Below are positions 62,914 to 64,000 of a DNA stretch of 64,000 nucleotides, piece after piece. Source of the DNA: an uncultured Bacilli bacterium (GTDB lineage Bacteria > Bacillota_I > Bacilli_A > RFN20 > CAG-826). Under the pieces are notes generated by a model. It searched no databases and was not told the origin of the DNA. It was given only the letters and a program-made list of their open reading frames with translations. The stretch covers positions 248,001-312,000 of the forward strand of contig CAKPBC010000001.1 in assembly GCA_934140155.1 (NCBI GenBank). Reading direction: 5' to 3'. Position 1 is the first letter of the stretch; each line of letters begins with the position of its first letter. Made by a program: the position numbers and the translations under genes.

Positions 62914-64000
62914 ATGATAGCTAATAAGATTACTCTATTAACTGAATTATTAGGGTTTGATAGAAGACAATTCATCATTCCAATTTATCAAAGAAAGTAT
63001 AAGTGGACTAGTGAACAATGCAATAGACTTATTGATGACATTATTAAAGCAGGGGAAAAGCAAAAAGAGCATTTTACTGGAACAGTTGTTTATCAAGAAC
63101 CTTCTGCAGGTTCATTTAAGAAAGCTTATCTAGTAGATGGTCAACAAAGAGTTACAACAACATTATTAATGGTAAAAGCTTTAAATATTATTAGTTTTGA
63201 AAAGAAGGATGATCCCAATTATGAATATGTTTATAATAGTACATTAGGTGCATTATTTGCGGATAAGAATGATCCAAGAAAAGGAATGAAATTACTTCCT
63301 AGTAAGAATGATGAAAAAACATTTAATGCTATTATGGCTGCAAAATCATTTGATGAAGTCCAAAGCAATCCTATAATAAAAAAAGGTGAAGATGACTTTT
63401 TGTTTAATAATTTTAAAACAATTTATAATCGCTTTACAAAACTTAATACAAGTGGACAAGTATTACGTGATGTAATATTTGAAGGTATGCTATTACTAAC
63501 TATTGTTGAAATGAGTTTAGGTGCAGAAGATGATCCTCAAGCAATTTTTGAAAGTATTAATTCATTAGGCCTAAAACTTTCAAATGCTGATTTGATTAGA
63601 AACTATTTATTAATGTCAAATGAAAAGCAAAAAGAATTATACGAAGATTACTGGGAAGTAATTCAAGATACATTCATCAAAGAAAACAACATGGAATCAT
63701 TTGTGTTTAACTATTTAATGATGAAAAAATCATATGCAATTAATAATGAAGATATTTATAAAGAATATGTACAATATGCTAATGATTTATTTAAAGGAAC
63801 TGATATTGATAAAGAAAAAATGCTCATTGATTTATATAATGTAGCTAAAATATATCAACCATTTATTAGAAATACAGCATCATATTCGGCAAATACAAAT
63901 ATGTTAATGCAAGAATTAAGAGATATGGGTCAAACTACAGCTTATCCATTCTTAATGAAGGCTTTCCTAGATAAGGAATGTGGTGTAATTACTGAAGATG
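62914..64000 (+). CDS. DUF262 (GmrS/ParB-like) protein, 3' end outside window
   Basis: 362 codons are visible and the frame is open to the last base. N-terminal IIPIYQRKYKW and YLVDGQQRVTT (D75-G-Q-Q-R79) are the DUF262 motifs, used as an NTP-dependent ParB-like module in GmrSD type IV restriction and in SspE/BrxU-like phage defence proteins. IFESINSLGLKLSNADLIRN is also typical. In full-length members an HNH nuclease domain (DUF1524) follows; here it would lie beyond 64000. AGGAGG supports the ATG at 62914. The ATG at 62910 stops after four codons. Confidence 0.88.
   Translation, partial: MIANKITLLTELLGFDRRQFIIPIYQRKYKWTSEQCNRLIDDIIKAGEKQKEHFTGTVVYQEPSAGSFKKAYLVDGQQRVTTTLLMVKALNIISFEKKDDPNYEYVYNSTLGALFADKNDPRKGMKLLPSKNDEKTFNAIMAAKSFDEVQSNPIIKKGEDDFLFNNFKTIYNRFTKLNTSGQVLRDVIFEGMLLLTIVEMSLGAEDDPQAIFESINSLGLKLSNADLIRNYLLMSNEKQKELYEDYWEVIQDTFIKENNMESFVFNYLMMKKSYAINNEDIYKEYVQYANDLFKGTDIDKEKMLIDLYNVAKIYQPFIRNTASYSANTNMLMQELRDMGQTTAYPFLMKAFLDKECGVITED

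Noticed and set aside
1..64000. Mollicute-type code with TGA as tryptophan
   Set aside because: Tryptophans in conserved positions are TGG, and TGA ends several genes with correctly placed downstream starts.

Overview
The window is AT-rich, densely coded DNA from a low-GC Gram-positive-type bacterium, most like an uncultured gut member of the Bacilli (Erysipelotrichia/RF39-like). Reasons: the rpsF-ssb-rpsR and yybS-gdpP-rplI-dnaB clusters, walJ-rlmH, strong AAGGAGG-type ribosome binding sites, many lipobox lipoproteins, and gut-type sugar genes. The code is standard: tryptophan is TGG, and TGA ends several genes (for example at 24222-24224, 40609-40611 and 53044-53046). No rRNA, tRNA or CRISPR array was found.

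Layout. (1) 1-8.5 kb: the 3' part of lysS, an orphan winged-helix regulator with an operator-like repeat array, an ATC-hydrolase-like protein, cytidine deaminase, a small membrane protein, a frameshifted AraC/GyrI-type regulator, a ClpC-like double AAA+ protein, then rpsF-ssb-rpsR. (2) 8.5-33.3 kb: a carbohydrate island. A minus-strand AraC regulator precedes one long plus-strand gene run with spacers of a few bases or overlaps. The run encodes surface lipoproteins with carbohydrate-binding-like modules, a GH-A lipoprotein hydrolase, a GH1 beta-glucosidase, a sugar ABC importer (binding protein, two permeases, MsmK-type ATPase), a second incomplete ABC-like module, three Gfo/Idh/MocA oxidoreductases, a xylose-isomerase-like TIM-barrel protein, an M55 D-aminopeptidase, and nagB-nagA. 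It lies between two large surface proteins that share an identical 1.53 kb 3' segment as direct repeats 21,553 bp apart. Nearly identical hairpin terminators (8493-8528 and 33306-33342) mark its outer edges. It sits between rpsR and yybS, which are usually close together in Bacilli, so it looks like an insertion in a conserved cluster.

(3) 33.4-41.1 kb: a DUF4143 ATPase, then yybS, gdpP, rplI, dnaB, walJ and rlmH. (4) 41.1-46.3 kb, minus strand: GH3 beta-glucosidase, GT2 glycosyltransferase, galT. (5) 46.5-58.1 kb: an M6-like metalloprotease lipoprotein, an anchored phosphoesterase, a CmpB-like membrane protein, an RluA-type pseudouridine synthase, murA, small lipoproteins and membrane proteins, rpmE, metG and rlmD. 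(6) 58.1-64 kb: an accessory, probably defence-related region with two gene-poor stretches of about 1 kb holding decayed coding sequence. It has a WYL-like regulator, a second DUF4143-type ATPase and the start of a DUF262 (GmrS-like) gene that runs off the window. Two arrays of 23-bp repeats flank the regulator; the second covers the promoter of the ATPase gene.

How it fits together: the island appears to bind a glycan at the surface, cut it outside the cell, import oligosaccharides by ABC transport, and process them inside by beta-glucosidase, by redox-type sugar enzymes and by the GlcNAc-6-phosphate route. The right edge looks like the start of a regulated defence island.
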